Below, one piece after another: positions 1 through 11,107 of a stretch of DNA of 21,204 bases (position 1 is the first letter of the stretch; every line of letters starts with the position of its first letter). The DNA is from Diatrype stigma (taxonomy: Eukaryota; Ascomycota; Sordariomycetes; Xylariales; Diatrypaceae). The translations under genes were made by a program, and so were the position numbers. The DNA is taken from NCBI GenBank assembly GCA_022225965.2, contig JAKJXP020000176.1, positions 3,211 to 24,414 of the forward strand. Reading direction: 5' to 3'. The notes under the pieces were generated by a model. It made no database searches. It had not been told where the DNA came from and worked only from the letters and a program-made list of their open reading frames with translations.

Positions 1-5
1 TGCTC

Positions 6-7
<2 letters not shown>

Positions 8-38
<31 letters not shown>
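8..38. repeat. Poly-C homopolymer (31 C) at contig start
   Basis: There are 31 uninterrupted C residues seven bases from the window start, followed by a CT-rich stretch (TCTTTCTCTCC). It lies about 65 bp beyond the stop codon of the minus-strand gene at 103-978, so in its 3' flank. A run this long at the very edge probably marks an assembly break, and its length is unreliable. The other end of the window also carries a homopolymer. Confidence 0.9.
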
Positions 39-43
<5 letters not shown>

Positions 44-102
44 CTCTCCAGCTCCCTTGTCTTTACTTTATTTGCCCTGCCCTGCCTTCACATCACATCA
101 CT

Positions 103-978
103 TTATTCCTCCACTGGCAGGACGAATCGGACCCGCTTCTTCGGCTTCGCATCCGGGATGTCTATAGGTTGCGTCTTCTTCTCCCCCCAGGGCCCAAGTG
201 TGAGGGTCTCGGGGGCGCTGAGGCCCAGGCCCATCCCCATCTCGCTCATCGTCTCCTTCTCCGGCTCCTCCTCGATCGACCAGACGTCCGGGCTCGGCTC
301 GCGCCACGAGTGCCGCCGCCGCAGCGTCGGGTGGCTGCTGCTGCTGCTTCCGCCGGGGGGCCGCCGAGGCGGCGCGAACCGCTTGGCGGGCCGGCCCCGC
401 GGCGACCCGACGTGGAAGTAGCTGGCGGGAGATAGATGATCTAACTCGCTGTTGAAACTGCTGCTGCTGCTGCTGTAGTTGTTTTTGTTGTGGCCCGGCC
501 TCTTCTTGCTCGACCTAGGCAGGCCGAGGAAGTAGTCGTCGTAACCTAGGGGCTGCGATGAGGCTGGCTCGAAGTGTATGTAATCCTCGTCGTCATCGTC
601 GTCGTCGTCATCGTCCAAGATCGCACAGTCTGGAGCCTTGCTCTGGCTCTGGCCCTGGCCCTGGCTTTTGGGCTTGTACTTCTTGAGACCATCCAGCGTC
701 GAAGGGCTGACGTTGCGGACGATGTCGCGAGGCCGGTTGGAACTCTCGATCCCGGCATCGAAGTCGAAGTCGAACTCGAGATCTTCCTCCTGATTCTTAG
801 GCGTCGCCGGGGTCAGAAAGTATGTGAGGGGGTCCTCTTCCTGGAGTAGAGGCGGCGGCATGTCTAGTTCATCCTCGGTCGAGTTGTCCTCGTCTAAGGA
901 TGGCGGCTGACGACTCGGACTCGGTGGCCATGACCCAGAATGTATATCTGTAATGGTGTCCGGGCGGAGTAGACGCAT
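103..978 (-). CDS. Acidic, disordered fungal protein with C-terminal RVxF-type (KKRVRF) motif, 291 aa
   Basis: Single-exon ORF; function unknown. The start has a good context (AAAA before ATG) and opens a gene-like N-terminus, RPDTITDIHSGSWPPSPSR (residues 5-23). The order is: Pro/Ser-rich N-terminus; acidic stretch with a phased FDFDFD segment (about 64-74); a Q/G/S segment (105-113); nine Asp in a row (122-130); a Ser run (169-174); Arg/Pro-rich part (193-209); second Ser run (211-215); RRRHS (220-224), a basophilic-kinase-like site; and a C-terminus KPKKRVRFVLPVEE (278-291). RVRF at 282-285 fits the RVxF consensus used to dock protein phosphatase 1 (Glc7 in fungi). No enzymatic domain, signal peptide or membrane segment is seen. 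From memory, similar proteins with a basic VRF ending occur in other Sordariomycetes as uncharacterised proteins. A scaffold or regulatory role is inference. It is divergent to the gene at 11375. The reverse-frame ORFs here are shadows. Confidence 0.85.
   Translation of the reverse strand: MRLLRPDTITDIHSGSWPPSPSRQPPSLDEDNSTEDELDMPPPLLQEEDPLTYFLTPATPKNQEEDLEFDFDFDAGIESSNRPRDIVRNVSPSTLDGLKKYKPKSQGQGQSQSKAPDCAILDDDDDDDDDEDYIHFEPASSQPLGYDDYFLGLPRSSKKRPGHNKNNYSSSSSSFNSELDHLSPASYFHVGSPRGRPAKRFAPPRRPPGGSSSSSHPTLRRRHSWREPSPDVWSIEEEPEKETMSEMGMGLGLSAPETLTLGPWGEKKTQPIDIPDAKPKKRVRFVLPVEE
458..475. repeat. (CTG)6 coding microsatellite
   Basis: Six CTG triplets on the plus strand read as Ser codons (AGC) on the coding minus strand and give the Ser run at residues 169-174 of the 291-aa protein. 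A second shorter CTG run at about 331-345 encodes the Ser run at 211-215. Such tracts often vary in length between isolates. Confidence 0.8.
591..617. repeat. GTC/ATC triplet tract encoding poly-Asp
   Basis: Near-pure GTC repeats with ATC interruptions on the plus strand encode the nine-Asp run (residues 122-130) of the 291-aa protein on the minus strand. The mixed GAC/GAT codons suggest the tract is somewhat stabilised or selected at protein level. Confidence 0.75.
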
Positions 979-2100
979 TTTTATCTTGTTTTATTAGATG
1001 ACGATGATAATGTATTCACTGGTGAGAGAAAGGCGACAGAGTGTTTGCCATCAACTTGCTAACAGCTGATGATCACTCAGAGTACGCGGAATGTAGGCTT
1101 TCTTACTTCGCGATCCTCAAACGAAGGTCGCCGGGCGGTAGCCGGCTCAAGACAGTAGGGCCAGCTAGACAAAATAAATACACGGAGTCACCAATACCTT
1201 AGTCAAGGATACCTGACAAGCCGTGAAGAAAGGAGCAGAGGTAACAGTAGTGGAACTAGGATCCGTGGGAAGCAGCGGAGCCGGCCAGAGTTATATAGTG
1301 CCACTAGGCAGTATACAGTACGCAAGTCCCCCGACTATGGGAAGTGAATGGCGAGCTCCTTGCATCACCCGTCAACTAAACCCGCTGCCTTGTGAGTTGA
1401 GCGGGATGTGAAGGTGGTCATCCTGGGACCATATAGCTGGGACACTGCCTAGCTGCGGGCGCGATAACGCCCGTGAATGGCGAAGTACACTTGCAAACCA
1501 GCTGCTAAGGCTGAGCTTAGTAGGGACTTTCGAGTCACCAACTAGCGGCCTTCATGATGGGATTACCTGAAAGGGCATCACGCGTGTGTGATGAGGGGGT
1601 GGAGAGGGTTTTCTGGGTTGGTGTGGGTGTGGGTGTGGGTGTGGAAGTGTGGTAGGTCTCACAGAAACGCCATGGGGATACGAACAGAGCTGCCCTGATT
1701 ACTCACAGAAAAACCCAGCGTAAGACATTTGGAGGGGCACCCCCTACCGGTTTCGACCTTGGGGGGCATCTGACGACGTAGTACACACGCAATAGGTGCC
1801 GAAGCTGCCGGGCCCTCGAGGCAGCATGTCTCTGCTGGTTTACGAGTCCCATGAGGCTCGTGAGCCCTCTTCTCATTCGGCATTGCCCCCCCGGGTCGAT
1901 CGGTTTTCGCTGCTGCGGATCGGCGACCGCGTATGCATTCGCATCTGTACCTTGCATGACTTTTCTGCAAGCTGCACTGCACTGTGCCGCGAACTGGTGA
2001 GCAGAGCACAAAACCTCTTGTGTGTGTAAGTTCATTACGAAAAACTCGCAAAGCGAGAAACTGAGCAAGCACCCTTCTTTTGCTCATAGCCGTAGCAGTC
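979..2100. other. Upstream flank of the 291-aa gene; no gene seen
   Basis: This is the promoter side of the minus-strand gene. A CCAAT pentamer sits at 1191-1195 and a TATATAG at about 1292, but single short matches are not proof. A small perfect hairpin (CGGGCG / CGCCCG, six-base loop) lies at 1456-1473. A GTGTGG array lies at 1621-1644. Two overlapping minus ORFs (1659-2087 and 1703-2068) have no recognisable protein character. Confidence 0.5.
1621..1644. repeat. (GTGTGG)4 tandem repeat
   Basis: Four perfect head-to-tail copies of GTGTGG, preceded by related G/T-rich sequence. It lies in non-coding DNA about 640 bp upstream of the minus-strand gene start. It is not the TTAGGG telomere repeat. 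Confidence 0.85.
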
Positions 2101-4400
2101 TCATGAGCACCATTCTCGGTGAGATTCTCGCTAATGAGTCTACATAATTCGCCTCCTCAGCTGCCTAGTAGGCACCCTCGGATATTTCATATATGCCTAC
2201 GTCTGTAAGTCGGCAGTAACTTTCAGCCGATAAAGAAGTCGGAAATCAGCCAAAATCAGCCATGTTGCAGGTGCTATGTTTGCCGCCTAGCCATTCCACG
2301 GCTGCAATGGAGCTTGTATAGATGGTGTGGCTGAGGCTGTGCGACTGCTATTGGCCCGACGTTGGAGGAGGGAAAGTAAAGTTGAATTCTTCATCTGAAG
2401 GCAGGTTTTCCAGGCAGAGTATCCGGTTCGGTCAACACTAGACGCCCAACCTTGGAAGTGTGCCGCCGTGGGTGGGATATCTACCTGGCTACGTAGTAGT
2501 CACAGTGAGGTGAAGCTTGATTCTGGTGGCATTTGGAAGAGCTGCCCATCGCCTATCCAGCTACCTAGGTGAGTAATGTCGTTAGCAAATAGTTAGCATA
2601 CTTGCCTAACCACTTATGTGACGATCTACCCAGGTAGTCAGCTATAGCTAGCTGCATACATGTGTAGGAGATCATATGTAAACTACGTAGTAAGGTAGTA
2701 TAGCATGCGGGTATCTATCAATTAGCTCCGAAAGTTTGGGGTTACTTCGTCTTGGGTCGTATTGGAGAGTTATCAGATGACGCCTCTTATCAGTTTCAAA
2801 GCGACGCGACGAATATTCATGTGCAGCCATACAGACCACACCGATGTCACGGTCTCCAAACTGGCTGTTGGGACGCGACACTCCGTGACTTACTGGACCC
2901 GTTGCTTGCATGGAGAATATGGGGAAGAAGAGTGAAGGGCAGGGAAGGGAAAGGAAGGGATTCCAGTAGTGGAGCTGTGATTGTATGGTGATTGCATGTC
3001 ATTGATTTGATGTTGACATGGTCTTCCGCAAGATCGGAGGTGGAGATCTGGCAGCGGAAGTGGGGGAGTATATGAGGATTGTTACCTACTGCCTACATAT
3101 ACTATATTACTGTGTAACTATGTAACTAGGTCACTATCTATGTAAGTACTCAAGCTACCCTTGGCTGCTATATGTAGCTGCCTGCATGTGCATCTGGAGG
3201 ATCTGGGGGTCTATACGCAGCATCCTTGCTGGAAAGCTTAGGCATGTCTCGGCTCGGACCCATTCAGGCATACATCCTCTGACTCATCTTTCCGTCGCTA
3301 TCTTTCGAAAGGTATGTGAGTGAATAAATACCAACCTTGAAGTATGTATAATATAGACACATATGGATGCCAATATGTGGATAGGTGATAGTTCTACCTA
3401 TATATCTGTTAACTAACCCTCCCGCTGGCTACCTAGGGAAAGTCGTGAGTCTAACATGCTCCGCCGAAACATATACTTAGTTGGTAGGTATGGAAACCCC
3501 GAGTCTTCCTAGCTCCTCAAAAATGATGTAATGAGCATGAGCATGAGCATGAGCACGAGCACGAGCACGAGCACGTTGAAGTATAGATTTACAGATTCAG
3601 ATCAGAAACAGAGAACAATACGAAGTGCGCAGATAGTTCCAAGATAGGTGCTAGAAGCACTGTTTAAGCGCCCGCGACATCCCTAGATCTCGGTCTTGTC
3701 GGAGCTGGGACACGGGATGTGGAGATCCCGTAGTCACGAAGATCATTGCATATCTCCCGGCCTGAGACTAAAAACCGCCGTACGTACATAGTAAGTGGGA
3801 GAGTGGGAGAGTGGGTACGAGATATAGGCAAGTATGCAGGTGGACTTGGCGGATTCGTGCGCTCAGTAGTATGTCGTCATCGAGAAGGAACACGAAGAGG
3901 GAAGACACATTCCGGGTTTCAGTGAACTCGATCATACAGATGTGTGATCTAAAGCCAAGGAGGCAGGGAGGGTTGGTTATGTTATAACTATGTATATCCT
4001 AGGTTTAGTAGTTTAGTAAGTATATCTATCTACCCAAACAGGTATGCATGGTCCGGTGGGTGTCAGTCTGTACCTAGATGGGTGTTTGGGTACGAATTTC
4101 TTGGGCATGTATTCACGAATGGAGCCTGACTATCGAAAGTCAATGGTCAACTGCCACTTGAATTGACTTCTGCTGCATGATCGCGCCGATCTTATACATT
4201 GAACATCGGGATGCGAAGCCACGTGTGGCGCCCGCCGACTTCACTGGTATAACCTACGCACGTGCCGACTCAGTCATTGGTCATCCGTCATGTTCATGCC
4301 TCTGTTCTCCATAATACTATATTGCGTTATTACATAACTACCCGGAATCACGTAGGTCTTCACCTATGATCATCATTGCCTATGGTTTAATATAGAGATG
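2101..4400. other. Intergenic DNA rich in ACCTA/TAGGT words; no gene seen
   Basis: No ORF in this stretch looks like a protein. Short words such as CTACCTAGGT, TATGTAACTAGG and TACCTACT recur. It contains the hexanucleotide array at 3531-3575 and a GTGGGAGA short tandem at about 3796-3814. The minus ORF at 2672-2911 (79 aa) and plus ORF at 2752-2991 overlap each other and show no recognised motif. Confidence 0.45.
3531..3575. repeat. Hexanucleotide array, four ATGAGC then three ACGAGC
   Basis: Seven perfect-length six-base units and a three-base remainder. The first four units are ATGAGC and the last three ACGAGC, so the T/C variants are in blocks rather than mixed. No ORF of note spans it. 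Confidence 0.9.
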
Positions 4401-7400
4401 GTGTTTCCTACGGATCTCATGGAGTGTTGCAGCTATTTTATCTATTTCCTATGTGACTGTTTGTTGAATATTCGGTCCCGTAATTGTTGTGGCTGTGAGC
4501 TCGAGTAAAGACCGTCTCCTTTGCTTTGCTTGCTATCCAGACACAACATCTCAGGGGCATCAGCACGCCTTGGCCTCTCAACCTCATCAAGACGCCCTCT
4601 GACTGAGTCGCGACGCATCTTCACATTCGCCACATTTTTGCAGGTAGAGGTTGAGAGCATGGAACCTATCAGCGAACCTGAAGAGGCAACGGCCTGATTC
4701 TAGATGCCATTTACTCATTGGCCCATGCCGTAAGGAGACAGGGGGTAGGGCCAGGTATTGTGTTACTTGGAATGCTAACCGAGATCGGCCTCCTGAGAAA
4801 GACATTTGAATGCCAATATGTCTGCAGTGACGTACCAGTTCAGGCCTGAGAACTCAAGTTCTATCCCGCGATAGACCACACCGCATGTCTGGCTCACCGT
4901 CATCTGGTGAGACCGAGGTTCTCTATCCGAAGAAAAAAAGAATACTGATCGAGGACAGCAGCAAGACAATTGCGCAGTCATCAGTCAGCAATGATTATAC
5001 AACCGCGTGAACTGATGGGTGAAGCTGGGCCCGCCTGCTAGGAATATTGCGAGATGATGGTCGCATCGCGTCTGATGGACAGTGCTGGCTAGCAAAGGTT
5101 TCTGTGAATATACAATGAGTGAGTATCCCGAATGGACTAGTCGAGCTATGCTGATACAGTGGTTAAAGTGTGTCGCGCACTTTATTCGAGATCGTCAGAG
5201 GATGAGGCGAAATCTTAACGCAATTGACGAGTCTTTGCGTCCTGAGACCACCGCTGAGGACCTTTCATTCACTCCATTATGGAGGAGGCAGCGTCCTTCA
5301 AATGAGCCATCTCCAGATATAATGTGGGGGACTTGACCGCTGGACTCCCCGGCCTTCTCTTGTTGTCACCTTGACTGATGGCCTCGGTCAAAGTGTTGGA
5401 TAAGAGTTGACATTGAATGCCATAATAGATCCGGAATTGGCCGGACCTCTGGGTCACTTTCAGATCTCGTCTGGTCATTTATATGACGACGGGTTCCTTC
5501 CTCGCGATATGGCAATGCCGTAAAAGCAGGGCAAAACATTTTATTGGCATGTCCCAACGAGCATCGGAGCTGGTCACGAAGTCATCTACAGACTTGGTTC
5601 CCTCGAATCAAATCGCGTAAAGAAATACGCACCAACATCCCTTCTCGTCACTGAGAATATCTGGCTTCGGCCAACAAACCATCCTTCCTAGTCCCGATAC
5701 TACGAGGCCTTCATTCGTACTGGGGTTCTGAAGATAAGCGGCCTTGCCAGGTTTAGACATGACTCTACCTCCGCCCCTGAAGGACTCACTCATAGCAAAG
5801 ACTAGCATGGATTTATAGTCTATGGGGCTTCGGATTCTTCAGCCTGCAGGCTTATGGTTATAATGGCTACTCGAGCACAAAAGCAAGTGAGGCTCAAGCC
5901 CTAGGAGGGACTAACAACCCGCTCTGACCATAGTGATGCTATCCGCAAGGGAGCTATCCACGAGGGAATTATTTTATGTCACCCCTTATTCGAGCCTCAG
6001 CATAACAGAAAACCACGACTGGACTTGCCGAGACTTACGTATCTATCTAGATCACCATAGGATCCACTTCCCCACAGCTCTTCTGCATGAACTATCGTCC
6101 CCACGATCGAGTCCCTTTTCGCTACCCGGCTAGATCGAGGTGTTAGCAGCAGCTCCGTCATGTATCAAAGGCAGCCTTGCTGGTGTTGAGACATTGGTAT
6201 CCCTGGAGCAAAGAAGCGGTGAGCTTCAGGACGTGTGTGTTAATCGAGTCAAGAACAAACAACACCTATCCGGCTGCCTGTCTACCTACTGCCTACTCCC
6301 ATTGGTGATGATCACGCCTCTTGGGCTACCGATATTGATCTCTGACAAACCGTTAGTACGTGACTCGCAGACGTCCCCCCTCCAACAAAATTTGCCAGCT
6401 TCTGTTCTAGGTCATTGCTATCTGTGAGGGATTGGCGAATTACGTTAGGGACCCGAACCCATCGGCATTCGAGACGAGGGGAGTCCCTACATATGTCATA
6501 GGGATGATTTCGGTTGCTCCCATCGACATACCTCGGGTCAATCTAGATTAGTGGCCTCAGCCTCACTCTGGCGGAATGCCTACCTTGGAGATCAGGGTGT
6601 CTCGGTTTCTGCCTTTAGGCTTGCATATGCAGCTTGGCCTTTACCGGGCCATAGGTGGCAATGACTGCAGCTATACAGGATCACGCACCTATCCGAAAGT
6701 GTAAGTGATTGTCTGGCTACGGGTATACCCTTGCAGGGCCGTGGATGCTTTGTCTACGGGTACTGACTCCATATGTCGGCGGCCCTCGCTACCGATGAAT
6801 GACTCACATGTCGTCAGGAAGGCCCAGGTTTGCGTGGCACGCAGATACGTTATAACGTGTTTAGAGAGCACGCTGCATGATATTTCGCTTGTCATACACA
6901 AGCAGACGAACCTTGGCTTCTAGAGAATGCTGACAACTATTGGGTGTCCCTTGGATTTACGCAATCCGTACCATCTCCCAAAGTCAATACGAGAGGGATG
7001 CCCTTGGCTCGGGCATGTGTTATAGTAAGCTTGGTAAGTCGCTGGTCGTGGTTTGACTACTTGTGCATGACCGGTGGGAGCTGTGTATAATGACAGCATT
7101 GTCGGCAAGCAATGTCGTGCATTATTGGCGCAGTGGAAAGGCAGTGCCGATTCCAGACGCGTCCTGACGCCAATCAATATGCACACACTCACCGAAATCG
7201 AAAATTTTCCTCGATTATGATTTGAGGGCCCGATCGTCATTCGGCGGGTGTCTCTTAGCCGACCCTCCGCATTGCGCCGAATCTTTTTCGACCCCTATCT
7301 GGCCCTATGAGACCGGGAGGGTAGCGATATAATAGTAGATGGGAGGGCATGCTTCTACATACGATGCCACACCATCTTGTTGAAGGGTCTAGATTAATCG

Positions 7401-8200
7401 GCGTTAATATTGGTCTTTATCTGGCTATCCGATTTGGGAAATCGAGGGATGCTCGAGTAGGCGTTTGGTAACTATGTACCTAGGTATGGCATGCCATGAC
7501 ATGTTGGATGACTATTCCGGATCCCATAGAATGTGAACCAGTTGTCATCTGTAACAGTCTCACTGTAGGTATCCCATGCTCTTGGGTCGACGGGATCTAG
7601 ATAGCGAGATCGAAGCTCCACTTCGTCTGTGCGATGAAGTAAGTATGCACGCCCGGATCACATACCTGGCCTTGCTGGCGTGGCTGAATATGTACTTCGA
7701 AAGAGCATGGTGATGTACCCGAGGGGATCTTGAAGATGGCAAATTCAAGTATGCAGTGGTAGCTAGTGACAGCAGGAAACAAAAGAGAAGCCGTTACGAT
7801 CAAGTTGCTGGAGCGGGCTGGTTATTTACGTTGTAGACGATCTTGGCCGTTGGCTCCATGGGGCAAGACGAGAAATGGGTGCAGCCACTAGCAACGGCCT
7901 CAACCGTTGTCCGGCTCGACCCTGCTTGAGCCTGAAGAGGGGATCCTCACTAGACTCTCGAGTTTTTTCATGCAAGTGACCTGCATGCCAGTGCCAGCGA
8001 TGGTGCCTAATTGGAAGAGAAGATGTAGGTCCTATAAAATGGGGATAGAAGGGCATGCCCAGGCGGCCAGGGTGTGTTGGTTGGTGTCCATCTCCGCCTG
8101 TCATTCATTCTCTGCCGTTGCCAGCGAGCGAATGGGTATCCAGACGCCACGGGTGAGGCACGAGAGGCACGCGATAGAATCATGACTGTCCATTACCCGG
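4401..8200. other. Long intergenic stretch with short unassigned ORFs, possible degraded sequence
   Basis: No ORF exceeds about 106 codons. Two have a somewhat more protein-like look: 5082-5336 (+, 84 codons, a charged ...FIRDRQRMRRNLNAIDE... segment) and 5608-5808 (-, 66 codons, closed by a stop 30 bases upstream of its ATG). I recognise no domain in either. No splice pattern convincingly extends them. This could be decayed gene or transposon sequence, or simply chance ORFs in sequence of near-even base composition. A TACCTAGGTA palindrome lies at 7477-7486. Confidence 0.35.
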
Positions 8201-8220
8201 ACCATTCGGCGCTAAAATCC

Positions 8221-8248
8221 CTCGGTTTAGACATCTCGGTTTAGACAT
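8221..8248. repeat. Perfect 14-bp tandem duplication
   Basis: CTCGGTTTAGACAT occurs twice with no spacer. It lies in non-coding sequence and is followed by an A/G-rich patch (GAGAAAAAGAAAAAG). It looks like a small replication-slippage duplication. Confidence 0.9.
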
Positions 8249-9935
8249 CAAGGGCCCCATATGTGAGAAAAAGAAAAAGAAACACCATCTCGTTGTGAAG
8301 GCCGTCAAGCCAGTCCAACAGCCAAGACATTGTAGGTAGGACCCATTCAAAGACAACTCGCTTGTGAGCTCACCACCGAAAACACCGAACCTGTTCTTGT
8401 CTGTCTGTGTCTACTTAGGTATTGATACCCAAGTTCCTGTGTCGGGCATAGAACCCGGCCAGTAGGGAGGAGAAACCGACCACCTCAGCCGAATTTTCCC
8501 TCGTCGATTGCCAGTCGGTCTCCGCATCTCGCATCTCTACCTACCTACTAGGCATTTGCCCCCCCGCCGAAGGACCGCACTCGTCCCTATCCACCCCCGC
8601 TTATATTGTAGGTGAATCTATAGTTTATACTCCATCAGCCACGAGTTACAACGTTTTTGCCACTCGGTCGGGCGTAAGTGACTACCTAGGTATACTATAT
8701 ACGCCCAACGTGGAGGGCCCCTTGCAAGTTTGGAACCAGAGACTCCTAGAACACCTATCACCCACCCGGCAGCCTTATTACTATGTATAGTAAGAAACAG
8801 CGAAACACCGACAGGGCCGAAACCCCTCTAGGATCTTGTTACTGCCTACCTCAGCATAGTTAGTGGGTGAACGCTGATTGCCTGCCACGCCTGGCTCCGG
8901 ACGCGACTGGATTTGTCACCGTTCTGTGGTTGCGGAAACCTGTCGATCATGGAAGGAATACAGAAATGCAGACCTGACAACTCCTCTTCTTACCAAGGGA
9001 GACCTTGCCCTGCGTGCGCTGCGTGCCCTGCTTGCCCTGCTTGTCTCTCGCCCTGCTGGCTGGACTTCAGTCTATTGACCGTCAGTCTACCTATTCACAA
9101 ATAGAATGTAGCGAGCGAGGCGACAACCCCACATGTCCTAGTAGTGCACTTAGCCTGCTGTAAACCCAACGCCGTCCATGAACTGCATTTGGGAAGACGG
9201 TCTTGACAGTCTCGTGGAGTTCTCGAACCTTTTTTTAATTCCCTCGCGCTCCTTGCGGGTTTCAGACCCACCCATTGGGCCGTGACGGTTCCCTAGTCCT
9301 CCTTTGGCCCCATCGTTCGTTCATCCAGTTCCGCCAGTCATCCGTGTCAGGCATTCTCAGGTCGCGCCGAATCAGGCCTACCAGACTTCTGGACTGGCAG
9401 ACTGGAGACCGGAGAGGCGCTAGCCAGGTTGAGGCACCTTAACCTGCAAGCACTCAATCATTGCTACTGGATACGGCCGAGGCGTATAATATAGAGTGAA
9501 GGGAGAGTGAATTTAAGGGAAACCCGGAAAACAGTGGAGGGCGGAGGGTAAAGAAGGTGATTCTCATTTTCCCCTCCCGTCTCAGAATCTATCGCGAAGT
9601 AGCGATAAGGAGGTATAGGAGCCTTGGATATCAAGCGCAAGAAGAAGAAAAAACACCGCAAACCCCGCCTTCGATTATCCCAGTCCAACGTGCACTCGGT
9701 AGGCCTGGGTGGCCAAGATGGTGCTCATCCTAAATTCCAGTCGTAGCTTATACCCAAGTGTTGTCAGCAAGAGCAGGTAATTGACTTACAACCTTGAATG
9801 TAGGGAGGTGGTAGGCTTGTAGCTAAAGCTCCCTATACCTCCTGGCCCTAGCTGTCTAGTGCCTGTAACCTCGGTACCCTATCGATAACCACCCTTCCTG
9901 GCCTTCCTAGCTCATCGTAGCACCTATAATACATA

Positions 9936-9947
9936 GTATACGTATAC
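9936..9947. other. 12-bp perfect palindrome GTATACGTATAC
   Basis: A self-complementary 12-mer in A/T-rich intergenic DNA about 1.4 kb upstream of the 578-aa gene. It could be a binding site for a dimeric factor or a chance product of alternating TA/CG sequence. Confidence 0.5.
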
Positions 9948-10202
9948 GTTCATACATTTACCAGTGATACATTCTGGCATTCTCACATTTTATGTTATTG
10001 CCTACATGTAAGTACCTAGGTAGTAACTGAGGTTGCCCAGGCGGTTGGTTGGTTGAACTAGGTAGACCTTGAATGCATACCTACCCCCTAGGGTTGTCTG
10101 CTATGTGAGACTATGTACTTACCTACCTATACTCCTACCTATACTAAATAGGCAACCTAAATTGACTCCCTATACACCCACTCTCACACCCCACCCCCTC
10201 AT

Positions 10203-10226
10203 TCGCTCACTCGCTCACTCGCTCAC
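10203..10226. repeat. (TCGCTCAC)3 tandem repeat
   Basis: Three perfect copies of an 8-bp unit, followed by a partial TCAC copy. It lies in the CT-rich region upstream of the 578-aa gene. Confidence 0.85.
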
Positions 10227-10310
10227 TCACTGCGTTGCATTGTCAATCAAACCCGTCTGCCCGTCCACCCATCCACCCCCATCCATCCATCACCAGTCGA
10301 CTTGGGACTG

Positions 10311-10364
10311 CTTGGATTGCTTGGATTGCTTGGATTGCTTGGTCTGCTTGGTCTGCTTGGTCTG
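10311..10364. repeat. 9-bp array, three CTTGGATTG then three CTTGGTCTG
   Basis: Six head-to-tail 9-bp units, preceded by a degenerate CTTGGGACTG at 10301. The first three units carry ATT and the last three TCT at the variable position, again in blocks. It lies about 1 kb upstream of the 578-aa ORF. The array keeps several frames open, which explains the spurious Leu/Gly and Leu/Cys-repeat ORFs over it. Confidence 0.9.
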
Positions 10365-10672
10365 CATAGCCCTGCCGCCCTCACACCATCCCGTTCATCA
10401 CCACGACGACCTTTTGCCTGTTGCAGCTGCTTTCTGCCGCCGCCGCCTGCAAGCAAGGCCCATCCGGCAACACCCTTCCCCCCGCCAACCCTCCCCCTCC
10501 ATGCCTATCCTGCCCATCCCATCCTGCGTACGAAGTACCCTTCCCTTATCTTCCCTACCTCCAGTGCCACTCTCTGCTAGTGAGTGAGTACGAACGTAGC
10601 AGCAGGGAATTTCACCAATCCGGAGGGGGGGTGTGTGAGTGTGTGTCGCAGATTATGGTCTTCTGTCTTCTG

Positions 10673-10696
10673 TTATTATTATCATTATTATTATTA
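10673..10696. repeat. TTA/ATT trinucleotide run
   Basis: A (TTA)n run with one ATC interruption, about 680 bp upstream of the 578-aa gene. It follows a GT-rich stretch at 10627-10647. Confidence 0.8.
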
Positions 10697-10806
10697 GTCT
10701 TCCATCTGCAACACCCGTCATCCTTTTCCTCCCTTCATCCTCTGACAGACCAGTCACTTCGTACATTTACTGGGTCTGTCCCCGAATCCAAATCTTCCCA
10801 AAAGGC

Positions 10807-10839
10807 GCACTTGCACTTGCACGCACTTGCACTGCACTG
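10807..10839. repeat. GCACTT imperfect tandem repeat
   Basis: Repeated GCACTT / GCACT units with slight length variation (GCACTTGCACTTGCAC followed by GCACTTGCACTGCACTG). Non-coding, upstream of the 578-aa gene. Confidence 0.75.
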
Positions 10840-10949
10840 ACTTGGATCCATCGAATGCGAGATCCAAACTAGCGACAAAAGCAAATATACCAAGCGACCA
10901 ACAAGAGAGAGGAGTGCCTGCGCACTGTATCCTTCTCTCGTCTTGAACT

Positions 10950-10973
10950 CCTAGATTCCCACCTAGATTCCCA
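10950..10973. repeat. 12-bp tandem duplication CCTAGATTCCCA
   Basis: Two perfect adjacent copies, with a third diverged AGATTCCC copy shortly after and a similar ACAGATTCG duplication near 11012-11030. Located about 400 bp upstream of the 578-aa ATG, so it may fall in the promoter or 5' UTR. Confidence 0.85.
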
Positions 10974-11107
10974 CCCAGACTGCCAGATTCCCTGTGGTTC
11001 CCCGTCTGCGTACAGATTCGCACAGATTCGTACAGCGGCCCAGAGGCCTACAGAGCCCCAGAGCCCAGAGCCCAGCCCAAGAATATCATCCCTGGCATCT
11101 CCACCAG

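Noticed and set aside
103..978. Extra exons for the 291-aa gene upstream
   Set aside because: A possible 5' UTR intron acceptor (CTCACCAG on the minus strand near 1020) exists, but nothing coding is visible beyond it and the present start is in good context.
1659..2087. 142-codon minus-strand ORF
   Set aside because: Overlaps a 121-codon ORF in another frame; no recognised motif and no gene-like start or end.
10201..10365. CRISPR-like repeat arrays
   Set aside because: The units are 8-9 bp and directly adjacent with no spacers; these are simple tandem repeats.
10069..10587. 172-codon plus-strand ORF with Leu-Asp-Cys-Leu repeats
   Set aside because: The repeats come from the non-coding 9-bp array and CT-rich DNA; no domain or sensible composition, and it lies in the promoter side of the 578-aa gene.
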